Of a DNA stretch of 6,342 nt, positions 1-6,054 are shown in pieces (positions within the stretch are counted from its first letter, which is position 1; the number at the start of each line of letters is the position of its first letter). The notes under the pieces were generated by a model. That model worked only from the letters and a program-made list of their open reading frames with translations. It had not been told where the DNA came from and made no database searches. The DNA is from Candidatus Dadabacteria bacterium (GTDB lineage Bacteria; Desulfobacterota_D; UBA1144; Nemesobacterales; JAJCZQ01). A program made the translations under genes and the position numbers. Location: assembly GCA_030624695.1 (NCBI GenBank), contig JAUXJP010000061.1, positions 1-6,342 of the forward strand, written 5' to 3'.

Positions 1-31
1 AACCCCGCAAAGGGCAAGACCCGCTGTACCC

Positions 32-82
32 ACACGCAATAGAGGTAAGGAGAGATGAGTAACATCTTCTTAGATTGCGTGT
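32..82. repeat. Long imperfect inverted repeat (hairpin) downstream of the porin gene
   Basis: Perfect 9-bp outer arms ACACGCAAT (32-40) and ATTGCGTGT (74-82) enclose a second stem, in which TAAG (46-49) pairs with CTTA (69-72) and GAGATG (52-57) pairs with CATCTT (63-68) with one G-U, around the 5-nt loop 58-62. It lies between the porin stop codon (120) and the window edge. No T tract follows on the minus strand, so it is not a standard intrinsic terminator for the porin. It could be an mRNA 3'-end stabiliser, part of a structured RNA running off the left edge, or part of a terminator for a plus-strand gene outside the window. GC content of the first 100 nt (51 of 100) is higher than in most of the window. 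Confidence 0.55.
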
Positions 83-88
83 CAGCTG

Positions 89-115
89 TGTTTTCGCCAC
101 AAAAACATTTTTTTT
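89..115 (+). terminator. Possible weak intrinsic terminator, plus strand
   Basis: TGTTTT (89-94) and AAAACA (102-107) form a 6-bp AT-rich stem with a 7-nt loop, followed directly by eight T residues (108-115). An alternative stem pairs TGTG (87-90) with CACA (98-101). It would end a plus-strand transcript entering from the left edge, convergent with the porin gene. The stem is weak, so the T tract and the stronger hairpin at 32-82 may act together. No plus-strand gene is secured upstream, so the role is inferred. Confidence 0.35.
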
Positions 116-119
116 CTTA

Positions 120-1382
120 TTAAATTTCTATCCAGTAAAGTAGCTGAACCATCAGACCGTACTGGTCCTTGCTTAATTCACCGTCATCTTGAACAAAGAA
201 AGGCTCATCCGCATGGTCCCATCTGAATTCAAATCTCCATTCCATGTTGTCCAGGTACCTTACACCCGCAATTAAACCTTTAAAAGGTCTTATGCTGATT
301 GTAGGTGTTACCTCGTAAACCTTTACACCGGTACCGGGAGTACCAATCCTTACTCCATCAGAATCATCAAAAAACTCACCTCTTAAGGCAAGAGTGACTG
401 CGGGATGAACATCGGCAACTATATATCCGGCAATACCCCACCATGAAGCGTTTCCGCCTCCGAGATCCGCCACGTCTTTTTCATTTGCATAATCAAGATC
501 TACAGCTAATGTCCATGCTTCATTAATCGTCATGAGTCCAACGACAGTAAAGAGGTTTCTCCAACTATTGTTGTCATCGTCTTCTTTTCCGCCATAATAT
601 GTAGCTCCAAACCAGAAATCAGTGATTGTATCGCCTGAGTAGGTGTAAGCAGCCTGTGCTTCAAACGTTTTGCCCTCGTTATTGTCATCTACCTTGTCCC
701 AACCGTTGTTTAGCCCCACTGTTAAGTTAAACGGGCCAACAGGCGCTGCTAACCTTATACCGGTATGTGTGAATGGAATGGCATTACCAAAAAGCCATGA
801 TCTTGTTACGTTTGGATTGTGCCTGGCTTCAATTACCTCAAAACCGGCAAGCGTTACAAATTTACCCCCGCTAAGATACAAGCGCTGGTCGCCTGCTGGA
901 ATCAAAAGATTAATATAGGCCTGGTACAAATCTATCTCGGAATCTTCGTCCCCTAGTCCGGCAGAAAAGAGAAGGCCTGCCTGCTCACCAATCAATAAAT
1001 CTGTCCTAAATCCGAACAGGTCCACAATACCGCCTCCAAGGGATGGCGTTTTTTCGATTGTGGTTGTAAAAGCGTTAATACTGAAAGTGTTGTTGTCCGG
1101 ATATAACGGTCTTGAACCATCAGTAATCTGCTCACCATTCGGTTTGCTAAAGACATATTGATATGTTGTATCAATAGAGAATGTAAAATTAAGTGACTTA
1201 AAAAATGTCGCAAAAGCCTGAATATCCTCCAAATCAGCTTGGCCAACAGTGAGATCGGGCTCTGCCCTAAGGGTTTTACCTTTTTGCTCTTCAAGCATAG
1301 TGTCCTGAGCCATTACCATATTTGGTATGGCAACAAGCATTAAAGCAATTGCTAAAACAGATAAAAATATTTTTCTTAACAT
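120..1382 (-). CDS. Outer-membrane beta-barrel porin, BBP2/OmpL-like family
   Basis: Predicted outer-membrane porin that would let small solutes into the periplasm. The 420-residue product has a Sec signal peptide (basic MLRK, hydrophobic residues 5-24, cleavage likely after MVMA at 25). The rest is dominated by alternating beta-strand patterns with Asp/Asn/Gly-rich turns. The segment at about 171-216 (GGKFVTLAGFEVIEARHNPN, then TRSWLF and AIPFTHTG) matches what I recall of the putative beta-barrel porin-2 family: a GKF-G-E start, an N-P-N/S-R-S-LF core and a P-THTG-R end. The last residue is Ile after YW-E, not the usual aromatic. The start is supported by a strong AAAGGAGG (1388-1395) 5 nt from the ATG. 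The gene follows amt by 54 nt on the same strand and is probably co-transcribed, which suggests that it serves ammonium or another nitrogen source. Substrate is inferred; the family call is fairly secure. Confidence 0.85.
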   Translation of the reverse strand: MLRKIFLSVLAIALMLVAIPNMVMAQDTMLEEQKGKTLRAEPDLTVGQADLEDIQAFATFFKSLNFTFSIDTTYQYVFSKPNGEQITDGSRPLYPDNNTFSINAFTTTIEKTPSLGGGIVDLFGFRTDLLIGEQAGLLFSAGLGDEDSEIDLYQAYINLLIPAGDQRLYLSGGKFVTLAGFEVIEARHNPNVTRSWLFGNAIPFTHTGIRLAAPVGPFNLTVGLNNGWDKVDDNNEGKTFEAQAAYTYSGDTITDFWFGATYYGGKEDDDNNSWRNLFTVVGLMTINEAWTLAVDLDYANEKDVADLGGGNASWWGIAGYIVADVHPAVTLALRGEFFDDSDGVRIGTPGTGVKVYEVTPTISIRPFKGLIAGVRYLDNMEWRFEFRWDHADEPFFVQDDGELSKDQYGLMVQLLYWIEI

Positions 1383-1387
1383 GTTTT

Positions 1388-1414
1388 CCTCCTTTGAGAT
1401 GTTTAAAGCATCTC
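1388..1414 (-). promoter_or_regulatory. Shine-Dalgarno of the porin gene abutted by a hairpin
   Basis: Reading the minus strand, a perfect 6-bp stem GAGATG/CATCTC with a 7-nt loop (1414-1396) ends exactly where the AAAGGAGG ribosome-binding site begins (1395-1388), followed by 5 nt and the ATG. It lies inside the 54-nt amt-porin gap. It could tune translation or be a processing site that lets the two genes be expressed at different levels. It has no U tract, so it is not a terminator. The structure is seen in the sequence; the regulatory role is inferred. Confidence 0.5.
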
Positions 1415-1436
1415 TCCTGTTTAATTTATTTTTTAA

Positions 1437-2789
1437 TTAAAATTCAGAAATCTGCTGAAAGTCAGGATATGCTTCCATACCGTGTTCGGTAATATCCAGA
1501 CCATCGACCTCTTCTTCTTCACTAACCCTGACACCCATAATTGCTTTGATTATCATAAAGATTGTGAATGAGCAGATTACCGTGAACGCTCCGTAAGCAA
1601 CTACTCCTATTAACTGGGTGACAAAACTGTGGTCCGCGTTAGTGCTTAATAGCCCTACTGCAAGAGTTCCCCATATACCGCAAACAAGGTGAACGGATAT
1701 TGCACCAACCGGGTCATCAATCCTGATTTTATCAAAGAAAATAACGGCAAATACGACTATAACACCAGCTATCGCCCCAATAAGGACTGCACTGCCTGGT
1801 GTCATAACATCGGCCCCGGCAGTTATGCCCACAAGGCCTGCAAGCGCACCATTTAGTGTAAGTGACAGATCTGGTTTCTTGTTTACTATCCATGAAATAA
1901 CCATCGCAGCTAATACACCTGCACATGCTGCCAGAGATGTGGTAACAAATACAAGGGATACAAGCCCAGGATCAGCTGAAAGTACCGACCCGCCGTTAAA
2001 TCCATACCATCCGAGCCATAGTAATAAGACACCTATCGCCGGCAGTGGCATTGAATGCCCTAATATCGGCCTGATTCCCGAAGAAGTATATTTACCGAGT
2101 CTGGGCCCTAGTATGTATGCACAGACTAAAGCTCCCCATCCCCCTACGCTATGTACGAGTGTGGAGCCTGCAAAATCATAAAAACCCATCTGGTCCAGCC
2201 AGCCGCCGCCCCATTTCCAGGATCCGGCAATCGGATAAATGAGAGCTACAAAGATTGTTGCAAATATTAAGAAACTGCTTAGCTTTACCCTTTCCGCTAC
2301 AGCACCTGAAATTATAGTTGCTGCAGTTGCAGCAAACATTGCCTGGAAGATAAAGTCTGTCCAGTATGTATAGCCTCCATCTGCATATGCAATTAAACCT
2401 GCAGCACCTTCCGGGGCAGAAATCCATGGCCCTGCAAAACCAAAAAATTGGCCTATTGAGAAATCTCCGGGATACATAAGGTTAAATCCAACAATCGCAT
2501 AGGTAATAATCCCCATCGCTACAATAAACGTATTTTTAAACAAAATATTTATTGTATTTTTTGATCTTGTAAGACCAGCTTCCAATGTTGCGAATCCAAG
2601 ATGCATAATAAAGACTAGGAATGTGGCAACAAGCATCCAAACATTATTTGCTACAAATACAGCATGTTCTGCTGTAGGCCCTTCCTGGGCGTAAGCCTTA
2701 ACACCAAGAAGAAAAGCATATGTAAATAAAGGGATGCACAGCAGTCGTAAATACGGGCTGCTTATTAAATTACTCAGATATTTGTTCAT
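1437..2789 (-). CDS. amt: Ammonium transporter (Amt/Rh family)
   Basis: Inner-membrane trimeric channel that takes up ammonium. The 450-residue product is full length. An N-terminal hydrophobic stretch ending in AYAQ (about 21-35) looks like a cleavable signal peptide, as in E. coli AmtB, followed by about 11 membrane segments. The conserved twin-histidine pore pair is visible as H213 (DFAGSTLVH, with D205 eight residues earlier) and H367 (SVHLVCGIWG). The inner Phe gate aligns with F264 in GWYGFN, and MFAATAATIISGAVAER (151-167) is a family signature. The cytoplasmic tail RVSEEEEVDGLDITEHGMEAYP (421-442) is the conserved end that contacts P-II proteins in homologues. The ATG is preceded by GGAGG (2804-2800) with 10-nt spacing. 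A sigma-54-type promoter lies upstream and a porin gene follows. The usual glnK partner is not seen in this window. Confidence 0.97.
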   Translation of the reverse strand: MNKYLSNLISSPYLRLLCIPLFTYAFLLGVKAYAQEGPTAEHAVFVANNVWMLVATFLVFIMHLGFATLEAGLTRSKNTINILFKNTFIVAMGIITYAIVGFNLMYPGDFSIGQFFGFAGPWISAPEGAAGLIAYADGGYTYWTDFIFQAMFAATAATIISGAVAERVKLSSFLIFATIFVALIYPIAGSWKWGGGWLDQMGFYDFAGSTLVHSVGGWGALVCAYILGPRLGKYTSSGIRPILGHSMPLPAIGVLLLWLGWYGFNGGSVLSADPGLVSLVFVTTSLAACAGVLAAMVISWIVNKKPDLSLTLNGALAGLVGITAGADVMTPGSAVLIGAIAGVIVVFAVIFFDKIRIDDPVGAISVHLVCGIWGTLAVGLLSTNADHSFVTQLIGVVAYGAFTVICSFTIFMIIKAIMGVRVSEEEEVDGLDITEHGMEAYPDFQQISEF

Positions 2790-2838
2790 CTCTTTTGATC
2801 CTCCACCGCAATTTTTATTTTATTTATATCTATATAAA

Positions 2839-2854
2839 AGCAACCTGAATGCCA
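2839..2854 (-). promoter_or_regulatory. Sigma-54 (RpoN) -24/-12 promoter of amt
   Basis: On the minus strand the sequence reads TGGCATTCAGGTTGCT. This fits the sigma-54 consensus TGGCAC-G-N4-TTGCW, with GG (2853-2852) and GC (2841-2840) at exactly the required spacing; only the C and G of the -24 element's trailing CG are changed, to TT. The predicted start is near 2828, giving a leader of about 39 nt with a good ribosome-binding site. Sigma-54 control through NtrC-type activators is common for amt genes. I saw no clear NtrC consensus upstream. Confidence 0.72.
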
Positions 2855-2890
2855 TATAGCTTTGATTTTTGGAAATAATTGCATAAGCTC

Positions 2891-2900
2891 TTGATATCAA
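2891..2900. repeat. 10-bp perfect palindrome upstream of the amt promoter
   Basis: TTGATATCAA is perfectly symmetric and centred about 67 nt upstream of the predicted sigma-54 start. It resembles FNR-type half-sites, but those need a 4-nt gap between TTGAT and ATCAA and this has none. It could be an activator or repressor site for either divergent gene, or chance in AT-rich DNA. Confidence 0.3.
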
Positions 2901-2929
2901 AATATTTTTTTTATTTTAAAAAATATTTT
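2899..2929. repeat. AT-only inverted repeat between divergent amt and rimO
   Basis: AAAATATTTTTT (2899-2910) and AAAAAATATTTT (2918-2929) are perfect 12-bp inverted copies separated by 7 nt. The right arm runs into a 10-bp direct repeat TTTTTAGAAA at 2926-2935 and 2939-2948, with a 13-bp period. The run of A and T tracts should bend or melt easily. It lies where a bending protein such as IHF would help an enhancer-bound activator contact the sigma-54 promoter, and could also act as an upstream element for rimO. No IHF consensus is claimed. Confidence 0.5.
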
Positions 2930-2979
2930 TAGAAAAAATTTTTAGAAATCTGCCCATATATTAAGCATGGAAAGAATGG

Positions 2980-3007
2980 TTGACAGGCACTCTTGCATGT
3001 AAATAGT
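2980..3007 (+). promoter_or_regulatory. Sigma-70-like promoter of rimO-fmt
   Basis: A consensus -35 TTGACA (2980-2985) is followed after 16 nt by AATAGT (3002-3007), a 4-of-6 match to the -10 hexamer. Transcription would start near 3014, only about 9 nt before the chosen rimO ATG at 3023, so the mRNA would be almost leaderless. The perfect -35 is the main support; the -10 is weak. Confidence 0.45.
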
Positions 3008-3022
3008 CCTGTAAATCTGATT

Positions 3023-4333
3023 ATGAATAAAAAAAATAATAAAATTTCATTGGTAACTCTTGGCTGTTCCAAGAATCTGGTCGACAGTGAATTAATCTCA
3101 GGAAGATTAAAGAAAAAAGGTTACAACCTTGTACCGGAAGATGAAGCGGATGTAATTATCCTTAATACTTGTGGTTTCATTGGCGATGCAAAGAAGGAAT
3201 CTATAAGTACTGCACTCGAACTTCTGGAATATAAAAAAAGCGGTAATTGCAAACAGTTTATACTCACCGGCTGCCTTGTTGAACGATATTCAGAACAGTT
3301 AAAGCAGGAAATGCCCGAGATAGATGGTTTTTGGGGTACCGGCAATCTGCATAAAATAGACGAACTGCTTGATTCCCCGGGTATTGATTTTAAGAACAAT
3401 CCGCAGGGGACATTGTATGACCCGGATTCTCCTCGTGAACTCCTGACATCCTCACACAGTGCATATGTAAAGGTGTCCGAGGGATGCTCGAGGACATGCA
3501 CTTTTTGTATAATACCAAAAATGAGGGGGCTGATGAAAAGCAGGCCCATAGATTCAATTAAAAAAGAGATTGAGCAGCTGGGTGGTAAAGGTGTCAGGGA
3601 AATCAACCTGATTGCCCAGGATATGACCAGTTATGGCAGGGATATTGGAACTTCACTTGAAAAAATGCTTCGTGAGCTTTCAGATATTGATAATATTGAT
3701 TGGCTCAGGCTTCACTATCTATACCCCTGGGGTGTTACAGATTCATTAATTGAACTTATGTCCGGTGATAATAAAATTCTTCCCTATATAGATATGCCCC
3801 TCCAGCATATTAATGACAGAATACTTAAACTGATGGACAGGAAGACAAACAGACAAAAAACAATCGATATTATAGAAAGATTAAGAACAATTCCAGATTT
3901 AACACTACGGTCAACATTTATAGTGGGATTCCCGGGTGAGACCGAAAATGAGTTTGAAGAGCTGCTCGAATTTATAGATGAATTTAAATTTGACCGTGCC
4001 GGAGCATTTAAATACTCCCAGGAGGAAGGAACGGGAGCAGCACTACTTGAAGAACAGATAGAGGAAGATATTAAGGAAATAAGGCTCGAAAACCTAATGG
4101 AACTACAATCCGATATTTCATATCAGAAGAATGTTAATCTCATAGGTACAACTCAAAAAGCAATTGTTGACAATCTGGAAGATGGAAAACTTGTAGCAAG
4201 GCTTTCCTCTCAGGCACCTGAAGTCGATGGTATTACATATCTTGATATAATTGACGAATCACTCGTTGGGAAAATTGTAGATATAGAAATTACCGGTTGC
4301 GATATCTACAACCTTCATGGAACTGTTATTTAA
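3023..4333 (+). CDS. rimO: Ribosomal protein S12 methylthiotransferase RimO
   Basis: Radical-SAM enzyme that adds a methylthio group to the conserved Asp of ribosomal protein S12 in the cytoplasm. From the chosen ATG the product has 436 residues, normal for the family. The N-terminal methylthiotransferase domain carries the three cluster cysteines C15 (TLGCSKNLVDSE), C50 (LNTCGFI) and C84 (LTGCLVERY). The radical-SAM domain has C155-x3-C159-x2-C162 (CSRTCTFC), followed by IIPKMRG. A TRAM domain fills about 370-436. The SKNLVDSE and LNTCGFI wording separates it from the tRNA enzyme MiaB. An in-frame TTG at 2993 would add 10 unconserved residues; it lies upstream of the predicted transcription start, so I prefer 3023. 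No Shine-Dalgarno is visible at either start. fmt follows after 6 nt. Confidence 0.95.
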   Translation: MNKKNNKISLVTLGCSKNLVDSELISGRLKKKGYNLVPEDEADVIILNTCGFIGDAKKESISTALELLEYKKSGNCKQFILTGCLVERYSEQLKQEMPEIDGFWGTGNLHKIDELLDSPGIDFKNNPQGTLYDPDSPRELLTSSHSAYVKVSEGCSRTCTFCIIPKMRGLMKSRPIDSIKKEIEQLGGKGVREINLIAQDMTSYGRDIGTSLEKMLRELSDIDNIDWLRLHYLYPWGVTDSLIELMSGDNKILPYIDMPLQHINDRILKLMDRKTNRQKTIDIIERLRTIPDLTLRSTFIVGFPGETENEFEELLEFIDEFKFDRAGAFKYSQEEGTGAALLEEQIEEDIKEIRLENLMELQSDISYQKNVNLIGTTQKAIVDNLEDGKLVARLSSQAPEVDGITYLDIIDESLVGKIVDIEITGCDIYNLHGTVI

Positions 4334-4339
4334 AACATT

Positions 4340-5263
4340 ATGAACATAATATTTATGGGTACACCCGATTTCGCGGTCCCGTCTCTTAAAGCACTTATTG
4401 ATTCAAAATACAATGTTGTTGGAGTGGTATGCCAGCCCGACAGGCCAAGTGGCAGGGGAAGAAAACTCACTTCACCTCCGGTTAAAATTCTGGCCGAAGC
4501 TGAATCTATACCTGTACTTCAGCCTGAAAAAATTAGAACAGATGAGTTTTTGGATGAAATTAAATTCTATAATCCTGATTTAATATGCGTAACTGCTTAC
4601 GGGAAAATTATTCCCCCCAATATTCTTGAACATCCGAAATACGGTTGCGTAAATGTTCACGCATCACTTCTTCCCAAATACAGGGGCGCTGCCCCCATAA
4701 ACTGGGCAATAATAAACGGCGAAAAAAACACCGGTATTACAACTATGCTTATGGATGAAGGGATGGACACGGGAGATATTCTATTAAAAAAAGAAATTGA
4801 GATAGGTGAAGATGATACTTCCATAGAACTTAGTGAAAAACTTTCGGCAATCGGGGCGCTACTTCTAATAGAAACTATTGAAAAAAGTCAGAATGATGAA
4901 ATCAGGCCCCTTAAACAAAAGGATTCGGAAGCAACATATGCACCTATAATTAAGAAGGAAGTTGGAAAAATTGACTGGAATAAATCCGCTGATGCAATCA
5001 GGGACCTAATCAGGGGCACCCAGCCCTGGCCCGGAGCTTTTACTTCTTATAATGGTAAAAACCTTAAAATATTCAGAACTTCTATTAACAACCTAAGGGG
5101 CGATCCGGGCAAAATACTTGTATCAGATGGTGGAAAACTTGTAATTGGAACTGGCCAGAATTCACTTGATATTAGTGAACTTCAGATTGAAGGTGGAAAG
5201 AGATTAAAAGTTACTGATTTTTTACGAGGAAATAATTTAGAAACTGGAACTACATTAATTTAA
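4340..5263 (+). CDS. fmt: Methionyl-tRNA formyltransferase
   Basis: Cytoplasmic enzyme that transfers a formyl group from 10-formyl-tetrahydrofolate to Met-tRNA(fMet), making the bacterial initiator tRNA. The 307-residue product is of usual length. The N-terminus MNIIFMGTPDFAVPSL is the family opening. The catalytic domain shows N105 and H107 in NVHASLLPKYRGAAPI and D143 in MDEGMDTGD, equivalent to Asn106, His108 and Asp144 of the E. coli enzyme. The C-terminal tRNA-binding domain (about 200-307) includes IDW, IRGTQPWPGAFT and GGKRLKVTDFLRG. The gene starts 6 nt after the rimO stop with no good Shine-Dalgarno, so translation is probably coupled to rimO. The more usual partner def (peptide deformylase) is not in the window. 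No clear terminator is seen until the repeat and palindrome at 5378-5465. Confidence 0.97.
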   Translation: MNIIFMGTPDFAVPSLKALIDSKYNVVGVVCQPDRPSGRGRKLTSPPVKILAEAESIPVLQPEKIRTDEFLDEIKFYNPDLICVTAYGKIIPPNILEHPKYGCVNVHASLLPKYRGAAPINWAIINGEKNTGITTMLMDEGMDTGDILLKKEIEIGEDDTSIELSEKLSAIGALLLIETIEKSQNDEIRPLKQKDSEATYAPIIKKEVGKIDWNKSADAIRDLIRGTQPWPGAFTSYNGKNLKIFRTSINNLRGDPGKILVSDGGKLVIGTGQNSLDISELQIEGGKRLKVTDFLRGNNLETGTTLI

Positions 5264-5377
5264 TACGCCCATATACAATTGAAGGGGAACGTCTACTTTA
5301 TCGTCAATCTAAAAGCTTATAACATCGGTTTTTATATCCATTGTTTATATAATTCGTAGTAAATTCTGAAATAATGC

Positions 5378-5439
5378 CCGGGAGAATAGTCGGGATTGTA
5401 TATGCAAATATCATTAGGAAGTTCAGCTCCCCTGTTTTT
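5378..5439. repeat. Dispersed intergenic repeat, copy A
   Basis: Shares several blocks with 6248-6322: CCGGGAGAA (5378-5386), AGAATAGTCGG-x-ATT (5383-5397, 14 of 15 matching) and an identical 14-mer ATCATTAGGAAGTT (5410-5423), then CTCCC (5427-5431) and a T tract (5435-5439). GGGAG (5380-5384) can pair with CTCCC across a 42-nt loop, giving a terminator-like layout on the plus strand after fmt. I do not recognise the family. The order of blocks differs slightly from copy B, as if one copy had gained or lost a segment. Confidence 0.6.
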
Positions 5440-5444
5440 CTGTC

Positions 5445-5479
5445 ATTCCGGACCAGATCCGGAATCTAATTTTTAGATT
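5445..5479. repeat. REP-like palindrome with an overlapping second hairpin
   Basis: ATTCCGGA (5445-5452) and TCCGGAAT (5458-5465) form a perfect 8-bp stem with a 5-nt loop. The wording TGTCATTCCGG...CCGGAATC is that of intergenic palindromes common in many bacterial genomes. A second perfect 7-bp stem, AATCTAA (5463-5469) and TTAGATT (5473-5479), overlaps its 3' edge, so the two cannot both form fully. Lying between convergent fmt and the lipoprotein gene, it may help end transcription from either side. A short T run (5470-5474) follows the first stem on the plus strand. Confidence 0.6.
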
Positions 5480-5493
5480 GTTTGAGGTTTGGG

Positions 5494-5985
5494 TTAATCC
5501 ACCGTGATGCGTGTGCCATTGAAGGTGATTGGGCCAAACATATTGGTTGGTTCTTCATCGGGATCGAGAGGATCTTGTTCGAGGCCAAATATTTCAACTA
5601 ACACATTTCCCGTCAACTCGTTAAATTGATTATCGAAGCTCCCCGTAAAAGTAGACAGTCCATATCCGGTGAAAGTTCCGTCATCAAAGTCATATACAAA
5701 GTCCAGTGTTGTAACTTTAATATCCTGCTCGGCTGTGCTTTTCCAGGCGCCCTGCTGGTCACCGAATGGTGCAGGAAGTGCTCTTTGGTCGGAGTTCTGA
5801 CTGAAAGCTACTCCGCCATCGGCAAGAGTTAGCAGCTGCAGGAATCCATCGCTTTGTCTTATGAGGAAACTGCCTACAGCCTGCTGATTGTTCTCCGGCG
5901 TTTCCTGCCCTATGCTGTCTTCGTTGCATGCCCATACAGCAAACAAAGTCAAGATGGCGAGTATTGATAATGATAACTTTTTCAT
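5494..5985 (-). CDS. Putative lipoprotein of unknown function
   Basis: A 163-residue exported protein I do not recognise by name. It has a short basic N-terminus (MKK), a hydrophobic segment (4-19) and a lipobox-like VWAC with Cys at residue 20, so it should be lipid-anchored; Trp at -2 of the lipobox is unusual. NEDS follows the Cys. The mature part is acidic and beta-rich, with alternating patterns such as LQLLTLADGGVAFS (49-62), LDFVYDFDDGTFTGYGLSTF (94-113) and an end FNGTRITVD, which loosely resembles small lipocalin-like secreted domains. An acidic DPLDPDEEP stretch lies at 138-146. Start: ATG with AAAGGGGA (6000-5993) 7 nt upstream. It is monocistronic, with its own promoter and convergent to fmt. 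The export call is solid; the fold is a guess. Confidence 0.8.
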   Translation of the reverse strand: MKKLSLSILAILTLFAVWACNEDSIGQETPENNQQAVGSFLIRQSDGFLQLLTLADGGVAFSQNSDQRALPAPFGDQQGAWKSTAEQDIKVTTLDFVYDFDDGTFTGYGLSTFTGSFDNQFNELTGNVLVEIFGLEQDPLDPDEEPTNMFGPITFNGTRITVD

Positions 5986-6016
5986 AATTGAGTCCCCTTT
6001 AAAAATCTTTAAATTT

Positions 6017-6045
6017 ACTATATTAAAATGTATTGATTATTGCAA
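6017..6045 (-). promoter_or_regulatory. Sigma-70-like promoter of the lipoprotein gene
   Basis: On the minus strand TTGCAA (6045-6040, 4 of 6) is followed after exactly 17 nt by TATAGT (6022-6017, 5 of 6). Transcription would start near 6010, leaving a leader of about 25 nt that contains the AAAGGGGA ribosome-binding site. Position and spacing fit the gene at 5494-5985 well. Confidence 0.6.
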
Positions 6046-6054
6046 GAACTTTTA

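Noticed and set aside
1..65. Short open frames at the left edge: a plus-strand frame ending with TAA at 60-62 and a minus-strand frame from an ATG at 65-63 running off the edge
   Set aside because: Each is only about 20 codons, neither is recognisable, they overlap the hairpin, and both cannot be real; too little sequence to call a gene.
670..918. 82-codon plus-strand open frame inside the porin gene
   Set aside because: Antisense to the BBP2 signature region with no supporting start signals.
1825..2181. 118-codon plus-strand open frame inside amt
   Set aside because: Antisense to conserved Amt membrane segments, with no ribosome-binding site or family features.
2986..2999. GGCAC followed by TTGCA on the plus strand, resembling a sigma-54 promoter for rimO
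   Set aside because: The gap between GGCAC and TTGC is 2 nt instead of the required 5, so the -24/-12 spacing is wrong.
2993..3022. TTG-initiated 10-residue extension of RimO
   Set aside because: The added residues are not family-like, TTG is a weak start, no ribosome-binding site precedes it, and it lies within the predicted promoter.
3121..3606. 161-codon minus-strand open frame inside rimO
   Set aside because: It lies wholly within the well-conserved RimO coding sequence and its translation is low-complexity and unlike any family, so it is a shadow frame.
5335..5442. 36-codon open frame on the minus strand through repeat copy A
   Set aside because: It is bounded by stops at both ends, has no ATG, GTG or TTG start at its head, and the equivalent reading of copy B contains stops.
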